Origin: Cordilura impudica
Taxonomy: Eukaryota; Arthropoda; Insecta; Diptera; Scathophagidae
Reading direction: 5' to 3'
Assembly (NCBI GenBank): GCA_963682025.1
Contig: OY821517.1
Location: 107,126,972-107,190,971, forward strand
Length of the DNA: 64,000 nt
In this document: positions 12,227 through 24,007 of the stretch, piece after piece
Position numbering within the stretch: position 1 is the stretch's first letter
Layout of the letters: every line of letters begins with the position of its first letter
The notes under the pieces: model-generated
Databases searched by the model: none
What the model was told of the DNA's origin: nothing
What the model saw: only the letters and a program-made list of their open reading frames with translations
Made by a program: the position numbers and the translations under genes

Positions 12227-12400
12227 TCAAGTCGTTTCAAAACGGAAATACCTTGAATAGCATCTCTATTTAAGATTTAAGTTTTAATTACGGCGATACT
12301 TTAAACCTATATTATATGTTTCAGCTACAGATACATGTCAATAAAATTATTTAGTTGATTGCTGTGTTAAATTTTTTTCGTTGAAATTTCACCACCATTT

Positions 12401-13185
12401 TTATACCCTATACCACTATGTGGTTTAGGTATAATAACTTTGTGATGCTGTTTGTAACTACCAAAAATGTTTGACCTAGACCCATCTTTTATTATACCGG
12501 TCGAATCAGAATCACTTTCTGAGTCGATTTAACGATGTCCGTCCGTCCGTCAGTCTGTGTGTCCATGTAAATTTTAATCAAACTGCAGGTCGCAAATATG
12601 AATATATTTTAACGAAATTTGGTACATAAGCTTTCGTAGGCCATGGGATGAACGCTGTTGAAATTGTTGAGAATCGGTTCAAGTTAAGACCTAGCCCCCA
12701 TACAAATGACCTCTATGAAATCGACATAAATTGCCATAAGATCCAAATTGTCGTATAGATCTTAGTCAAATTGGGTGTGCATGTGTTTGTTACATCCATT
12801 AATGAGTAGTCCAAAAAGATCCTTATGGGACAACTCTTAGGGGTAGGCCCCATATAGAGCTGCTTCCCGATCTTCACTTAAATCTATAAAAAAAACAAAA
12901 ATATTGCACTGATTCATCTCAAATTTTGTTTGTAATTATTTTTGCAAAATACACGAAACTTTACCAACCATGGTCAGGATCGGTCCATTTTTGAACCTAG
13001 TCCTCATATAGATATAGCATCCGATGTGAACTTTTTCATATCTGCAGCCAAAAAAATTAATAAAAATGCCACTCAAATTTGGTTTATGCTTATTTTCTAC
13101 ATCCAATAGTTGGGACTAAGAGATATAGTCTCCAAACGCATAGTCGTATAGTCGGTCTAGACTGACTATAATACTATAAATAAAA
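12401..13185 (+). repeat. Mini-me/DINE-like interspersed repeat, copy 1
   Basis: A copy of the roughly 750-bp family repeated at 36462, 38557 (reverse), 52177 and 59757. It begins with a TATACCC...GGTATAA hairpin, contains a GTCC proto-microsatellite (about 12538-12550) and ends near GACTATAATAC. GTCY microsatellites and terminal hairpins are described for dipteran mini-me/DINE-1 elements. It truncates element A. Confidence 0.8.
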
Positions 13186-14586
13186 AATATTTTATCGAAA
13201 ATGATTATTCCTCATTAATCTTTTACCTGTTTAAATGTTTCCATATTTTTTCTATTACGTTAGTATGGTTCGAGACCATGTCAGATTTTCATATTATATG
13301 TGTATTTCGAGGCTATGATATTTTAGTCATTCTGTTACTGGATAATGGTAAATCTACTGTCATAGGTATGGAATAAATATTGTGTTGGATTATATAATAT
13401 AGGTGTTGTTATGATAGCTACTGTTAGTTTCAGTTTAAATTTTTTCACATCTGTAGACAACAAATTCATTGCCGCTCAAAATTTGTTAGTGCTTCTTTGC
13501 TGTAAACATTTATGCTTGGAAAATGGTGGTGTAGTAATGTACATCGTCGGCTCAGGCCGGCTTTATTTTTATTTCATATTTTATTTGTATTTGGGGCTTC
13601 ATTTTAAACTCCCAAATATCTGGTAAAATTTTTTCATCACTAGCATCCAGAGAGCATTATTTCAACAAAAGATTCCAAAATTAAAAAAAAAAAATACTAA
13701 TTCTAAGATTTGAATACTTATTGTTAGTTCACATTTAATTTAGTGAAACTAAAAGAAAAAATGAACCCTATGACCTAGTGTAGTTAGATATGGAAAAAGA
13801 TAAATAAATTTTTTTGGCTAAGTTAAAATATCTTCATTTAGTATGAAGAAAAACAAAATTTAAACATTTATTTTTTTCGGCTTGGGTATTTTTTGGTTTG
13901 GAAAAAGCTACTTTAAGTCAATATTTATATAAAATTTACTCATCAGTGATGATGGTTGAAGAAATAACAAAGTTAAAATGTAAATATTTATAAAAGAAAA
14001 GGGAAAGATGAAAAAAATTTATTTTCATGGTTGTAATCGCACTTATGTTATGATTAATTTTCACTTTTTTCAGGGCAGATGGTATGAACGTACAATTATT
14101 TTAGGAATAAAGAGTAATTATTTTAATAGTATTTTGATACATAAATAAAATTCATACAATTTGTTAACAATAACAAATACCAAGCGGTGATGATATTGTT
14201 GAAATACTTTTGTTATTTATAACCTACTGCAGTCGGGTTAAGTTTATTATGTTTCTAGTCTTTAATAATACACAATGTAGCACTAGTTCTTGTGATATAT
14301 GCTATATAAAACAGTCTAAACAGTATAAATATTTTGCCCAAAATAGGTTTTTATATGTTAAGTTTATATGCAAATTTTAGTATCACTCAAATTTAAGTAT
14401 CACTAAAATTTCTTTAATTCTTACATAATTGGATCTTTGTTATTTATTTTTTTTTTACTATTTTGCAGAACTCTATCCGCTAAATTCGTATCTAAACATT
14501 TACCACATAGTTCGGTTAATTTGATTAAACCAGAAAGAATCAGAAAAATAATTCCTTTAAACTTGAACTATTTGTTACTGCAAATA
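13186..14586. other. AT-rich non-coding stretch
   Basis: No supported gene or repeat boundary was seen. ORFs here are short and without recognisable motifs. Confidence 0.5.
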
Positions 14587-14988
14587 ACATGGGGGAATGG
14601 GGTATATTCATAGAGGTGCACCTAGGTGCGGAAGGCTCTCTGTCTGCTATTCACTTGGGAATAGCAAGAAACGATTCATCTTATGAATAAACTAAGCGGC
14701 TCACTACGTCTAGTTTGTTTTTAAACCAAGTATTCCCTGGTAAAGCCGCTCAAACCCCCGTTTGCTGGCAGCTAAAGTGAGGAGGCGATCAATTGAGTAA
14801 CCTGAATGGCATTAATTTTAGTGCGTCTCGGTTTATTAGGTTACAATAAGTGAAACTCAATTTATTTTCAATCTGCCTGCCTAGATGTTGTTGGTAACCC
14901 CAACGCTAGGATCGGATGCTGTGGTCCAATCAGCCGCACATCTTAAACCCGGCATATTATCGAATTTAACGGCACAACCAATTGGCTA

Positions 14989-17240
14989 TTGAATAGGGAC
15001 AAGGATCGCAACATGGAACGTAAGAACACTCGCAGAAACGTCTCACCTTGCTCAAGTATGCCGGGTAATGATAGATTACTGATTAGGTATTCTGAACCTC
15101 TCAGAAGTAAGTCGGAAGGGTCAAGCGGAATTACGTACTGCTTCTGGACACCACTTCATCTACAACGGTAACAATAACATCCATATCCACGGAGTGGGTA
15201 TCTTGCTAACACCAAGCATGAAAAGAGCTATGTTAGAACATAAGCCTATCTCTGATAGAATAATTATGGCCCGTTTTAAAACAAAATACCGCAACATGGT
15301 GTTTTTTCAATGTTATGCCTCAACCGAAATCGATGAAGGAGAAACAAAAAATGAGTCCTATTAGGAAATTAACACGGAAATGTCTTGAGAAAAAAAAAGT
15401 GATATTAAAATCATACTAGGTAACATGAACGCTAAAGTCGGCAGAGACAATTCAATCTTAAGATTTATCATGGGTAACCAAGGACTCGGAGCGTTACGGA
15501 ACAACAATGGTGAGCGTCTAATAGATCTATGCACTACACACCAGTTGTTTATTCGAGGCACAAAACTCCTGCAACTTGACATCCACAAATACACGTGGCA
15601 AGCCCCAGATAATGTAACGCGCAATCAAATAGATCACTTCGTTATCAGGAGGAAATTTATGGATTGGCTTTAGACTTAAGGACGGCCAGAGGTGCTGCTA
15701 TCTACAGTGATCATAAACTTCTGATAGGGGAGGTAAAATTATGACCAAAACCCGCCTATCATCAGAGGGTGTGCCGAAGCATATATAACTTTCAACGGTT
15801 GCAAGACCCCTCAACAGCTACAGCTTTCTCAAATGACATGTGTAGCAGATTGAACCAAAGTCACACAAGTTAATGGGCAGATATCGTTACATCTTGCCGT
15901 GAAAGTGCGAAAAATATTCTCGGATATGGTAAACACCATATCAAACCATGTGTTAGTAACACGACATGGAGCGCAATCGACGAAAGGTGTACGCTGAATA
16001 TAAAATTGCAATCGGCACATAGTACCATAGAGTTCAAGCTCACTAGAACATATTACAACATTGCTGAAAAAAATATGAAGAAACTAGTGCGCAAAGACAA
16101 ACGAAAGTTTTATAATAATACTGCTAGTGACGCCGAAGATACAGCACTAAGAGGGAATACTAAAGCAGTATACAATGGTGAAAATTTAAGATCAGTTCCC
16201 CCTTAATCAAAGATTCTATTGGCAGAACGCTTACTACATCTGATTAACTACTTCGAAGCTGGAAGGAGTTCTTCGAATCCTCGATATTATCAGACAACTA
16301 CCATGAACCCGTAGGGACATTAATACGAAGAAACCCTAGGAGGGATAAGCGAACAACAGCCCAATCTGTGGCGGAGGTTACTAACGCAATCACAAAATTG
16401 AAGAACAATAAATCACCCGGCCTAGATAACCTCCCATCGGAACTATTTAAGTACAACCCCGCATTGAGTCATTACATATGAAGCATGATCTACGGACAAC
16501 ATACCGTCGAATTGGAAGGAGGGTGTTATCATTATGATTCCAAAGAAGAGAGATCTTAGCGAATGTAGAAATTGGCGAGGCATAATGCTTCTAAACTCCA
16601 TCCTAAAGATAGTAGCCTTTATTATCTTGGAACGTATTTCCTCCGTTGTTGAAACCTATCTACGTAAATAACAAACTGGCTTCAGGCGCAACCGATCATG
16701 CGTAGATCACACAAACTCATTAAAAATAATCGTAGAGCAATCAATCGAATTGAATTCCCCACCTTACCTAATTTTTGTCGATTCTGAACTTGCATTTGAT
16801 ACAACACACAGAAAAAATATTTGCCAATCGAATTGGTCTTAAGTGGAACAACTATATTTTCGATTGTATCAACAGAAATTTCATATCATCTGCAAATTTT
16901 CTATTATGATAAAATATTTACTGTTGAGGCAATAGAATTGTAATAATCGTGAACCCGAAAATCGGTTATTAGCATTATCGCAATTCGGTTGGTAATAAAT
17001 TCGGCAGCCACAATGAATCTGTTTTCTGTGTGAATAAATAGGGATGCTATATGGCACTGTCTTCGTATCGTAAGAATACCGTACAAAATCATCACCATCA
17101 TTCAAGCGCTCTACTGCGGTGCTCTGTAGGGCCCGATTCAAAGGTGCTGATAATGAATATTTCAATATAAACTTTGGAGTAAGATAAGGATGTGTACTGT
17201 CTCCTACACTATTTCTACTCGTATTAGATATGGTAATGGC
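14989..17240 (+). pseudogene. RTE-type endonuclease-reverse transcriptase, heavily mutated
   Basis: Blocks in order are IATWNVRTLAE (about 15006-15037), an endonuclease core with NMNAKVGRDN (15424-15453, where relatives have D before MNAK), an NNGERLIDLC...NQIDHF block (about 15503-15640), RT motifs NNKSPGLDNLPSELF (about 16407-16450), a WRGIMLLN block (about 16575), TGFRRN (about 16675), FVDSELAFDT before the MITE, and GVRQGCVLSPTLF after it (about 17177). Many stops and frameshifts separate them. The DMNAK-type endonuclease and the GCVLSP box are characteristic of the RTE clade. It is certainly dead. Confidence 0.82.
16805..17032. mobile_element. MITE with CACACAG ends, copy 1 (228 bp)
   Basis: Ends are CACACAGAAAA (left) and TTTTCTGTGTG (right), and the interior has no ORF. 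It is nearly identical over its length to 24452-24674. Removing it rejoins the RTE frame as FDTINRDA, which supports an insertion, but only AA is clearly duplicated at the junction. The same ends are found on the larger X element at 33936-35898. Confidence 0.85.
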
Positions 17241-19701
17241 AAAGACTAATATCGTTAAATAAATAAACTAATAGTTGTTAAATAAATAAATTAATAAAAT
17301 ATTTTTTAATTTTATGATAAAATTTTTTGGTATTGACCATACAAGCGTCAAAAATATATTTTGTTAAAAGTTTCCATCGTATTGTCACTCACACCATATT
17401 TCTTATTGTTTTTAAATATTATTATGGCTTAAATAATTGATATAATAATTACGCTAACGACTTAGCGGGTTTACTGCTAGTCAATTTTAAAATTGTAGTA
17501 GTAATTTCTAAATAGAGAATTACAACAAATGTCTGAACACTTAATTTTATTTTTTTGTGATATTACTTTGCAAATAAAATTTATAAAATTAAAATTTATA
17601 TCTGCTTTCAATCACACATATGTTGGCTGAATAAGCGTGCACTTCTGATCTGACATTTGATCTATATGTTCTTTGGAAATCTATCCATAAAAATATCAAA
17701 CAAATTGTAAATAATTGGCAAACTATTTGTATATTGAGCGTAAGAAATGAAATATGGCAGAAATAAAGAAAAAAAAAAAAACACAACGATGTTACACATT
17801 CAACAACTAAATTGGTCTGTATGGGAATGCACAACGTAACTTTTTCATATTTTATGGATGGTATTGCCACAGGAACTAACAAACATATCCATACAAACAT
17901 ACATATCATATAAGAAAAGTGTGCAATATTATAACAGTTCTCTGCTCTGCAATTCCCTTCACACTTACATATGAAATGCGGATATGGCATATTGTTTAGC
18001 GGATATGTGAGTTACTAATACGCAAATAGCAAACTTACAAATTTTCGTACACACATATCAATCTATAATTCTACAATAGACATGCATATTTCCTTAGACA
18101 GGATGTACGTATACAAATGCATTCAAAACACACACACACACACACACGTACATATATAAGTTGTAGCATTATACGGTTGCCGGTCTTATATGTCAGGATG
18201 TTATTGTATTATTTTTTCTTTTTGTTTTTGTGATGAATTGACAAGCGATACTATTTGTCAGCAGTCAAATGTGTTTGCAATATTTTTATGCTTTTACAGC
18301 ATATTTGTTACCAATGTCATGCATGTTATTCGTTCTTCTTATACATCGTACATGTGTCTGTGTTTTTGCGCGAATCTATTCGTATGTGTGCATTGATACG
18401 TTACATTGATACATGTGCATATGTGTATGTTTTGGTAGTGTTGTGTAAGTTATTAAGCTACTTTGAGTTTATACTCCTTTCCAGTTCGTCTGCGTTTCTT
18501 TGTCTAGTTTTATTTTTACTACGTTTTTATTTAGATTTAGTTTGCTGGCTTTGCATCTTTTGTTCCGTATTTTTTTATATCAAAACGTGCATAAAGTTTG
18601 AATTTTTTTAAAAGAATTTCTTTGTTATTATTGAATATTTGAAGACTGTTGGAAAAATCGTTTATCAAGGTAAACATATAATTTCTTTATAGCGAGGCAA
18701 ATAAAGTAGTTTTTTTTAAATATTTTTTTCTGTATTTGTTGTCAAAAGCCAATGAAAGCCGATATTCCATTGAAAATATGCTACTAAGAGACTACAAACA
18801 TACTACATAATTAACATAAAATAAATTTTATTTAAATCCTGTGATGCTCTGCGATTTTTAATATCAATTTTATATGAAAGCTTTAATACTATGTTAGAAA
18901 AGATAAAAAATATATAAAAATCAAATCCAGGATTCTTTTAACTGAAGTTAAGTTTGGCGTGTTCCGTTATTGAAATTATATATTTTAATATTGAGTTGTA
19001 CTAGGGAATGTTTCGATTAAATTTCGTAAAATTCAAAGTAGGCTATATACCAGATACGACATCATTAAATAATTCTTTATATTTGATTTTATGAAATGAA
19101 GTCATAAAATATAAAAAAATAGCATCAATTATATTTTCATGTCCGCTCTGTTCTGAGCTCTTTCAAAATGCCCTTTATCAAGAATTTTTTCTAACATCTC
19201 TCTGACAGTAACTTGAAAAATTTTATTTACTAACTTCTTATTTCGCGATTCAAAATCGGTTGTCCTTCCTTACTTGCTCTACATTGATGAAGTTTGGAAA
19301 TAGCATTCCAGAGCATAAATACTTTAACATACAAAGTTCAATGTCTAATATAAAGACGTGTTTTTAAGCTATCCGTTTTTAATATTTTTTTTTTTTTATA
19401 TAAAAGGTCAACGACAAAAAGTGTAGAAATCTACAATAACTCATTTAAAAAATATAAAAATTAAACCATATATATAAAAAAAAAACTCTCAGTAGGTTCC
19501 TAGAAGATCAACTGTGTATTTAAATATTGCCGATTACAGTCACTATTGTATGCAGACGGAGTTTCTGAAGTAAAGCATATCAACAAAATAATATGAAGCG
19601 TAACATGACATTGCGTTACGTGACATTTTTTCCCTTATGATAAACTCGAATAGTTTTTAAAGTTTTAATTCAACGAAAATAAATGAAAATTGAACTTCAG
19701 G
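17241..19701. other. Non-coding stretch with a CA microsatellite
   Basis: A (CA)n run lies at 18127-18147. Open frames around 17589-17990 and 18190-18611 translate into hydrophobic, Cys/Phe-rich text without a conserved motif and are not taken as genes. No RNA gene was seen. Confidence 0.5.
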
Positions 19702-20756
19702 TCAATGTTTGAAAGGTACATAAGAATAAAAAAAAAATAGTAAAAAAAGGTTATTTATTAAATATTTCTCTTTGACGAAAAAGTTGGCAAAGAAGTTCCA
19801 TTCAATATATTTGCGGCCGAATTCCACTAAAAAATTGGGTAAACTCCTAGCTATAAACTTGTTTTTGAATTGGCTGCTGCTTCCATCTGAGAATATGAAT
19901 ATATTTTGAAAATGTCCGTATTGGTTTTTTATTTGCTGCACAAGTGTTGTTATAAAACAGTAAACATCGTATTTGTTGTGGGTTAGCTTGTCACTTATTA
20001 TAGCAAACCATTTTGTGTCTCCAGCGAACCAGGCTACGCATGTAAAATTCGTGCTTTGTTGGTAACTAAAGTGAGCACTTTGCACTTCGTTTTGACAATA
20101 AGGCGGTAGTTTTCTGCGAAATCAACTTGCAATATCAGTTCTCCGGGCTTGATTGCATTTTTCTTCATTTCAAAATATTGTTGTTGAGCACGCTTTACAA
20201 AAATATTAACGTTAAATAAAGGCAATTGAGCTTCCAATTCGTGAATGAGGTCCGATAAAGGAGCAATAGTCTGAGTTAAGGTAACACGATTTTGAACTTT
20301 GCGCCAATGCTGCCACTTGACAGTTTCCTCCAACTTTTTTAAGTCCTTGACTGGAATCAAATCATGTTGCACATCTTGTACAAATTTTTCCGTCTCGATG
20401 TTGCAACAGGCAGTTTGCAAGAAGCTTTGAAAATTAGTTGAAAATGATTTTAAGACTTTTGCACATCGCTATAATAAAAAGCGAAAATTGGCATGGTGCT
20501 GACAGACACACATATTGTGGGGCGTGTTGCTCGTGAGTTCAATTTCCCTTGGTCGGTTTTGGAAAAATGTTGACTTTCTCACATATTCCTCATCATATTC
20601 ATTTTTGAACAACTCAAATGCTTTAAGGGCTGTCATCAACATAAAGCGCTTAGCAACTATTTGTCCATCTATAACAAGAGTTTCTTTACGACCTGCAGTC
20701 TGGACGCTAATACTTCACGCATGTAAAAATCTTTAACAGTCTTTATTTTCTGTTCA

Positions 20757-22925
20757 TATTCTAAATAATTGGAAGATTTTTATTTATTTATTTGTTTTAA
20801 TGATTTCCTGCACAACAAGGCTAAGTCTTATAATTACAGTACAGGATTTTAGTAGTTTACAAACATTTTTAGCCAAATTAAATTGAATAAAATTGTAACT
20901 AATATATAAAAGTTAATATGAATAATATTATAACATTAGAATTTATAAAATTGTGACATTAATAAAATATAACATAGAATATTTAAAATATTTTACCAGG
21001 AGTAGGAATAAATAATGATATAAAAAATTATATAAATAAAAGTTATTAAAAATTAGGACATAAAAAAATAATTATGATATAAATAACTATAAAAGAAAAA
21101 CTACCAGGAGTATTTAACTAAAATAATTAAAAAGACTTTTTTAAAACTCATTGCGTTGCTGTTTATTTGTTGGTTATGTTGAAGAGCATTCCAAAGACGA
21201 GTAGCATTTACGAAGAATTTGGGAATTATGACATTTTTGCCTCTTGACGATCTAGCAAAGCGTATATTTTGAAAAAGGTACTTCGGTTTTTGAGAGTATG
21301 TAATTTTTCGAAAAAATATTCAAGTTCTAATCTTTAACAAGTTTTCAAACGAAACTCCATAGAGAATCTTCGAATAGGACGATACTTGATCTCGCTTTTT
21401 AAGTCCATAAACATATCGTATAATATTATTATATAAAACTTCAAGTTTTTTCTTACTTATGGAGTCACAATAAGAAAACAATTCACAACCGTAAGTAAGA
21501 CTAGGAATCAAATAAGCTTTCGCGAGTAGCATTCTTACTTTTAACGGCGTAAAGTACTGCACAGACCACAACGTTCTTAATTTGACATATATTTGCACAA
21601 CCAGAGCCTTGATATGATTTGACCAAGTTAAGTTATTGTTAAACACTATTCCCAAATTTTTTGCCGTTCGTACAATATCAATTTTCCCGTTGTTTATAAT
21701 GATGTCATCTTGAACGATTGGATTAAACGTTTTTTTGTGAATTACGATACATTTGGATTTTCTTGGATTTAAATCATGATTGAGTTTATTAACGTTATCT
21801 CTGATAGATTGAACTGGACTACTTAAATACAATTGTACATCGTCTGCATAGATGTGAATCTTGCAGTGAGATAAATGTTGTGGCAAATCATTAGCATAAA
21901 TGGAAAAAGGTAGTGGCCCCAGAACAGATGCCTGTTAGTGTAAGGGGATTGGACTCAATGCCATTTAAACATACCGACTGAATGCGGTCAGTGAGGTAAG
22001 ATGATACAAGTTGTGATGGTGTTGATGAAAATTTAAAATGTGACCACCATAGCTTAGTACATAATATTTGATGGTTAACTGTGACAAAAGCCTTGGACTG
22101 ATCGAGTAGCACCAAGAAGTTAATCTTACCATCATCTAGTTTACGCCTTATACTCTCTGATACGTCAGCTAAAGCAGTTACACAGCTGTGATTTGGTCGG
22201 AAACCTGACTGTCGGTCAGACATTAGGTGATTTTCATAAACGTGAACACTTATCTGGTGGTGTAAAATTTTTTCTAAAGCTATTGAAAGAAAACTTAAGA
22301 TAGATATTGGCTGGTACTCACTGTTTGATTTAGGGCCTGGAATTAACTTCGCATGCTTCCATTTCGAAGGTAAACAACTAGTTGTAATGATGGTATTAAA
22401 TAAATGAGTAATATACGGCAATATTGATGACAGAATTATTCTGATGAACATAGGATCAAGATTATCATATCCTATTGCATTGGATTTTATTTGAGAACAA
22501 CTAGAGAAAACATCAAATTGATTGACACATGAAAATTCAAATATGTCCTGGTCAAGCGTATCATTGTCATTATAAAGAGAATTTTCGCTTTGTGCCATAT
22601 TGTCCGTCGCTACAAGAAGTGAAGTATTAGTAAATATGTTGTTGAGTTCTTCAACATTAATGGAGCAGTTCATGCTTTTATCCATATTTCCAATACCAAT
22701 GTCCCTAATAGTCTTCCAGGTGTGTTTGGATTCAAGGGCGGTACCGAATCGCTTGGAGTAATACTCAGTTTTGGCCATTCTGATTCCATTATTAGCATCC
22801 CTCCGGGCAGAACGAAATTCTGCTTTTAGTTCTGGTGTTTTAAAACGCTTCCATCTAGAGTATGCTAAATCCCTTCGTTGTATTGAATTTAGAATAGAAA
22901 AATTATTGTTGAATTTAGATATTTC
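20757..22925 (-). mobile_element. Non-LTR retrotransposon family R-a, copy 2
   Basis: On the minus strand the element ends with CTTGTTGTGCAGGAAAT and an AAAT-type tail (about 20776-20798), the 3' signature of copy 1 at 888-2148. Its upstream edge, about 22925, lies inside the FAENY-type gene, whose protein blocks continue on both sides. It is 5'-truncated: the endonuclease is missing and the sequence begins in the linker before the RT. No exact target duplication could be picked out. Confidence 0.85.
21118..22925 (-). pseudogene. Reverse transcriptase of R-a copy 2
   Basis: The first part (22925 to 21891) carries WKRFKTPELKAEFR, LIPGPKSNSEYQPISILS, RQSGFRPNHSC and LLDQSKAF RT motifs. The QGSILGPL box is destroyed by a frameshift near 21900 (it reads CSGATTFFHLC). 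The second part (21886 to 21320) has the catalytic YADDVQLY box (codons at 21839-21850) and the NLGI..NNLTWSNHI thumb block. The C-terminal ATRLWNAL motif follows after a stop at 21320. It is less decayed than copy 1 and gives a longer view of the family. Confidence 0.87.
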
Positions 22926-23817
22926 GCATTCAAAACGTTGAGGACTTCTATTTTCTTTTGCAAATTCATAGGCAAGGCTTTTTCTACCTTCTTGACTGAT
23001 TTTTCCAATGTTTGCTTGCAAGAATACGCCTCATTCGTTTCTTCAAATTTACTGTTTTTATTTTTCATTCGGTGTTGTTTTTGTCTTACGCGGCCTTTTT
23101 CTCTCCTCTCCTTTGTAAGTTTTTTGCTCGTTTTAGACAATTTCAACTGCCGCTGTCGATACTTTTGTGCTCTGTCCTTTGCTTTAAAGCGATACGCTTG
23201 CAATTTTACGGGATCTTCTTTCAACTTTTCCCTAAATTTCTTATCTTTGTTTTTAATTTTTGCAGAAACGGTGTCCATTTACATAAAAACTTTTATTGCT
23301 GATTATAAAAATATTTGCAGCAAAAATTTGAAAAAAGTTTAACTTACACCAGTTGCATTACGTGACAAACTGCAATATTAAATAGAAAGGGTCTATTATT
23401 AACTTCAGTCAAAGTAATTTATTTTTTAAGTTTTGTATATAAAACTTGCTTTAATTTAAAATTTTTATTGAATTCCATTCTACAGCGCAGAAGATATGGC
23501 AAAAAATTATTGAAAAGTGACAGTTAGATTTCTTTCGCTTTGCTCTTTTCGCATTTTTTGTAGTTTATTGTTGTTGTAAGCAAACTATTTTGTAATTAGT
23601 GCAATCGTAAAAAATGCGTTTTAAAAAATATCCCTTAAAGAGAAAATTTGATTAAAAGAAAGCGAAAGCAAGTAAAATATTTTTTTTAATTTTACTAACA
23701 TTTTTCTCATTATGGGTGTTAAGTTAAGGTATAAATTCCTTAAAATAAAATTTGAATATTTTTCTCTCATAATATTGGTTAAAAATAATTGTTTATTAAC
23801 TTGTAATTTTTTGGCCG

Positions 23818-24006
23818 CGATATGTGTTAGTAGCAATTTTAATGCAATTTACTCAAAATATAGGTAAACAATTAAAAATCTGTAAATCTGGTGAATAGCT
23901 AAAAAGAAATACCTTTCAAATAATATACGTTCGGTCAAAATCGAGATAAAACGGTAGAATGAAACATCGGTAACAAAAAATCGCCTAGCTTATTAATATT
24001 ATAGAT
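23818..24006 (-). repeat. Helitron-like 5' end repeat, copy 1
   Basis: A block of about 190 bp shared with 55356-55549: GTGTTAGTAGCAA, TGCAATTTACTCAAAA, ACCTTTCAAATAATATACGT, GATAAAACGGTAGAA and ending CCTA(G)CTTATTAATATTATAGAT. Read on the minus strand it begins TCTATAATATTAATA, a TC start typical of Helitron-type 5' ends. The class is inferred; no matching 3' end is identified. Confidence 0.5.
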
Positions 24007-24007
24007 T

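Larger units (their letters stand above)
5666..12400 (+). mobile_element. Element A: long non-coding repeat hosting Helitron H1
   Basis: Outside Helitron H1 (5750-9444) this sequence aligns over about 3 kb with copy B at 29960-33341. Shared landmarks are a near-palindromic start (TAGTGGATTGTGTGGCACCTAGGCGCC), a block around 9545-10560 and a block up to about 12390. No open frame of note is present. Relative to B it carries an extra insertion of about 550 bp at roughly 11670-12225. Its 3' end runs into the mini-me-like copy at 12401 and is not seen. Copy B lacks a target duplication, so rolling-circle mobility is plausible but not shown. Confidence 0.75.
14587..17240 (+). mobile_element. Decayed RTE-clade non-LTR retrotransposon
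   Basis: Unlike its surroundings, 14587-14990 is GC-richer, as expected for a 5' UTR, and it is followed by degenerate endonuclease and reverse transcriptase text. It stops just after the RT block with VLDMVM, so the 3' end is missing. A MITE at 16805-17032 is inserted in the RT region. Heavy decay marks it as one of the older retroelements here. Confidence 0.82.
19702..23278 (-). pseudogene. FAENY-family transposase-like gene, split by a retroelement
   Basis: Read from 23278 downward. A basic N-terminus (MDTVSAKIKNKDKKFREKL) is followed by a YSCKQTLEKSVKKVEKALP block. It is interrupted by R-a copy 2 (20757-22925) and resumes with VKDFYMRE, TPHNMCVCQHHANF (about 20500), QVDFAENY (Asp codon start of an 18-nt block at 20106-20123), QSAHFSYQQ, AIISDKLTHNKY and FSDGSSSQFKN (about 19864-19892). 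These blocks are those of a large uncharacterised metazoan protein family. The Asp residues in DFAENY and SDG are plausible DDE-type catalytic positions (inference). There is a stop near 20447, frameshifts near 20085 and 20680, and the C-terminus is lost after NFFANFF. No TIR was found around it. Confidence 0.7.

Noticed and set aside
16881..17165. Minus-strand ORF of 94 codons
   Set aside because: It translates the MITE at 16805-17032 plus RTE antisense.
17589..18611. Hydrophobic ORFs resembling membrane proteins
   Set aside because: AT-rich text with runs of Phe, Cys, Leu and Ile, no conserved motif, overlapping frames on both strands.
22938..23342. Plus-strand ORFs of 96-134 codons
   Set aside because: Shadows of the basic N-terminus of the FAENY-type gene on the minus strand.
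19580..23370. Possible TIR from two TTACGTGACA-type motifs flanking the FAENY gene
   Set aside because: The motifs are in the same orientation and too short; they do not form an inverted repeat.
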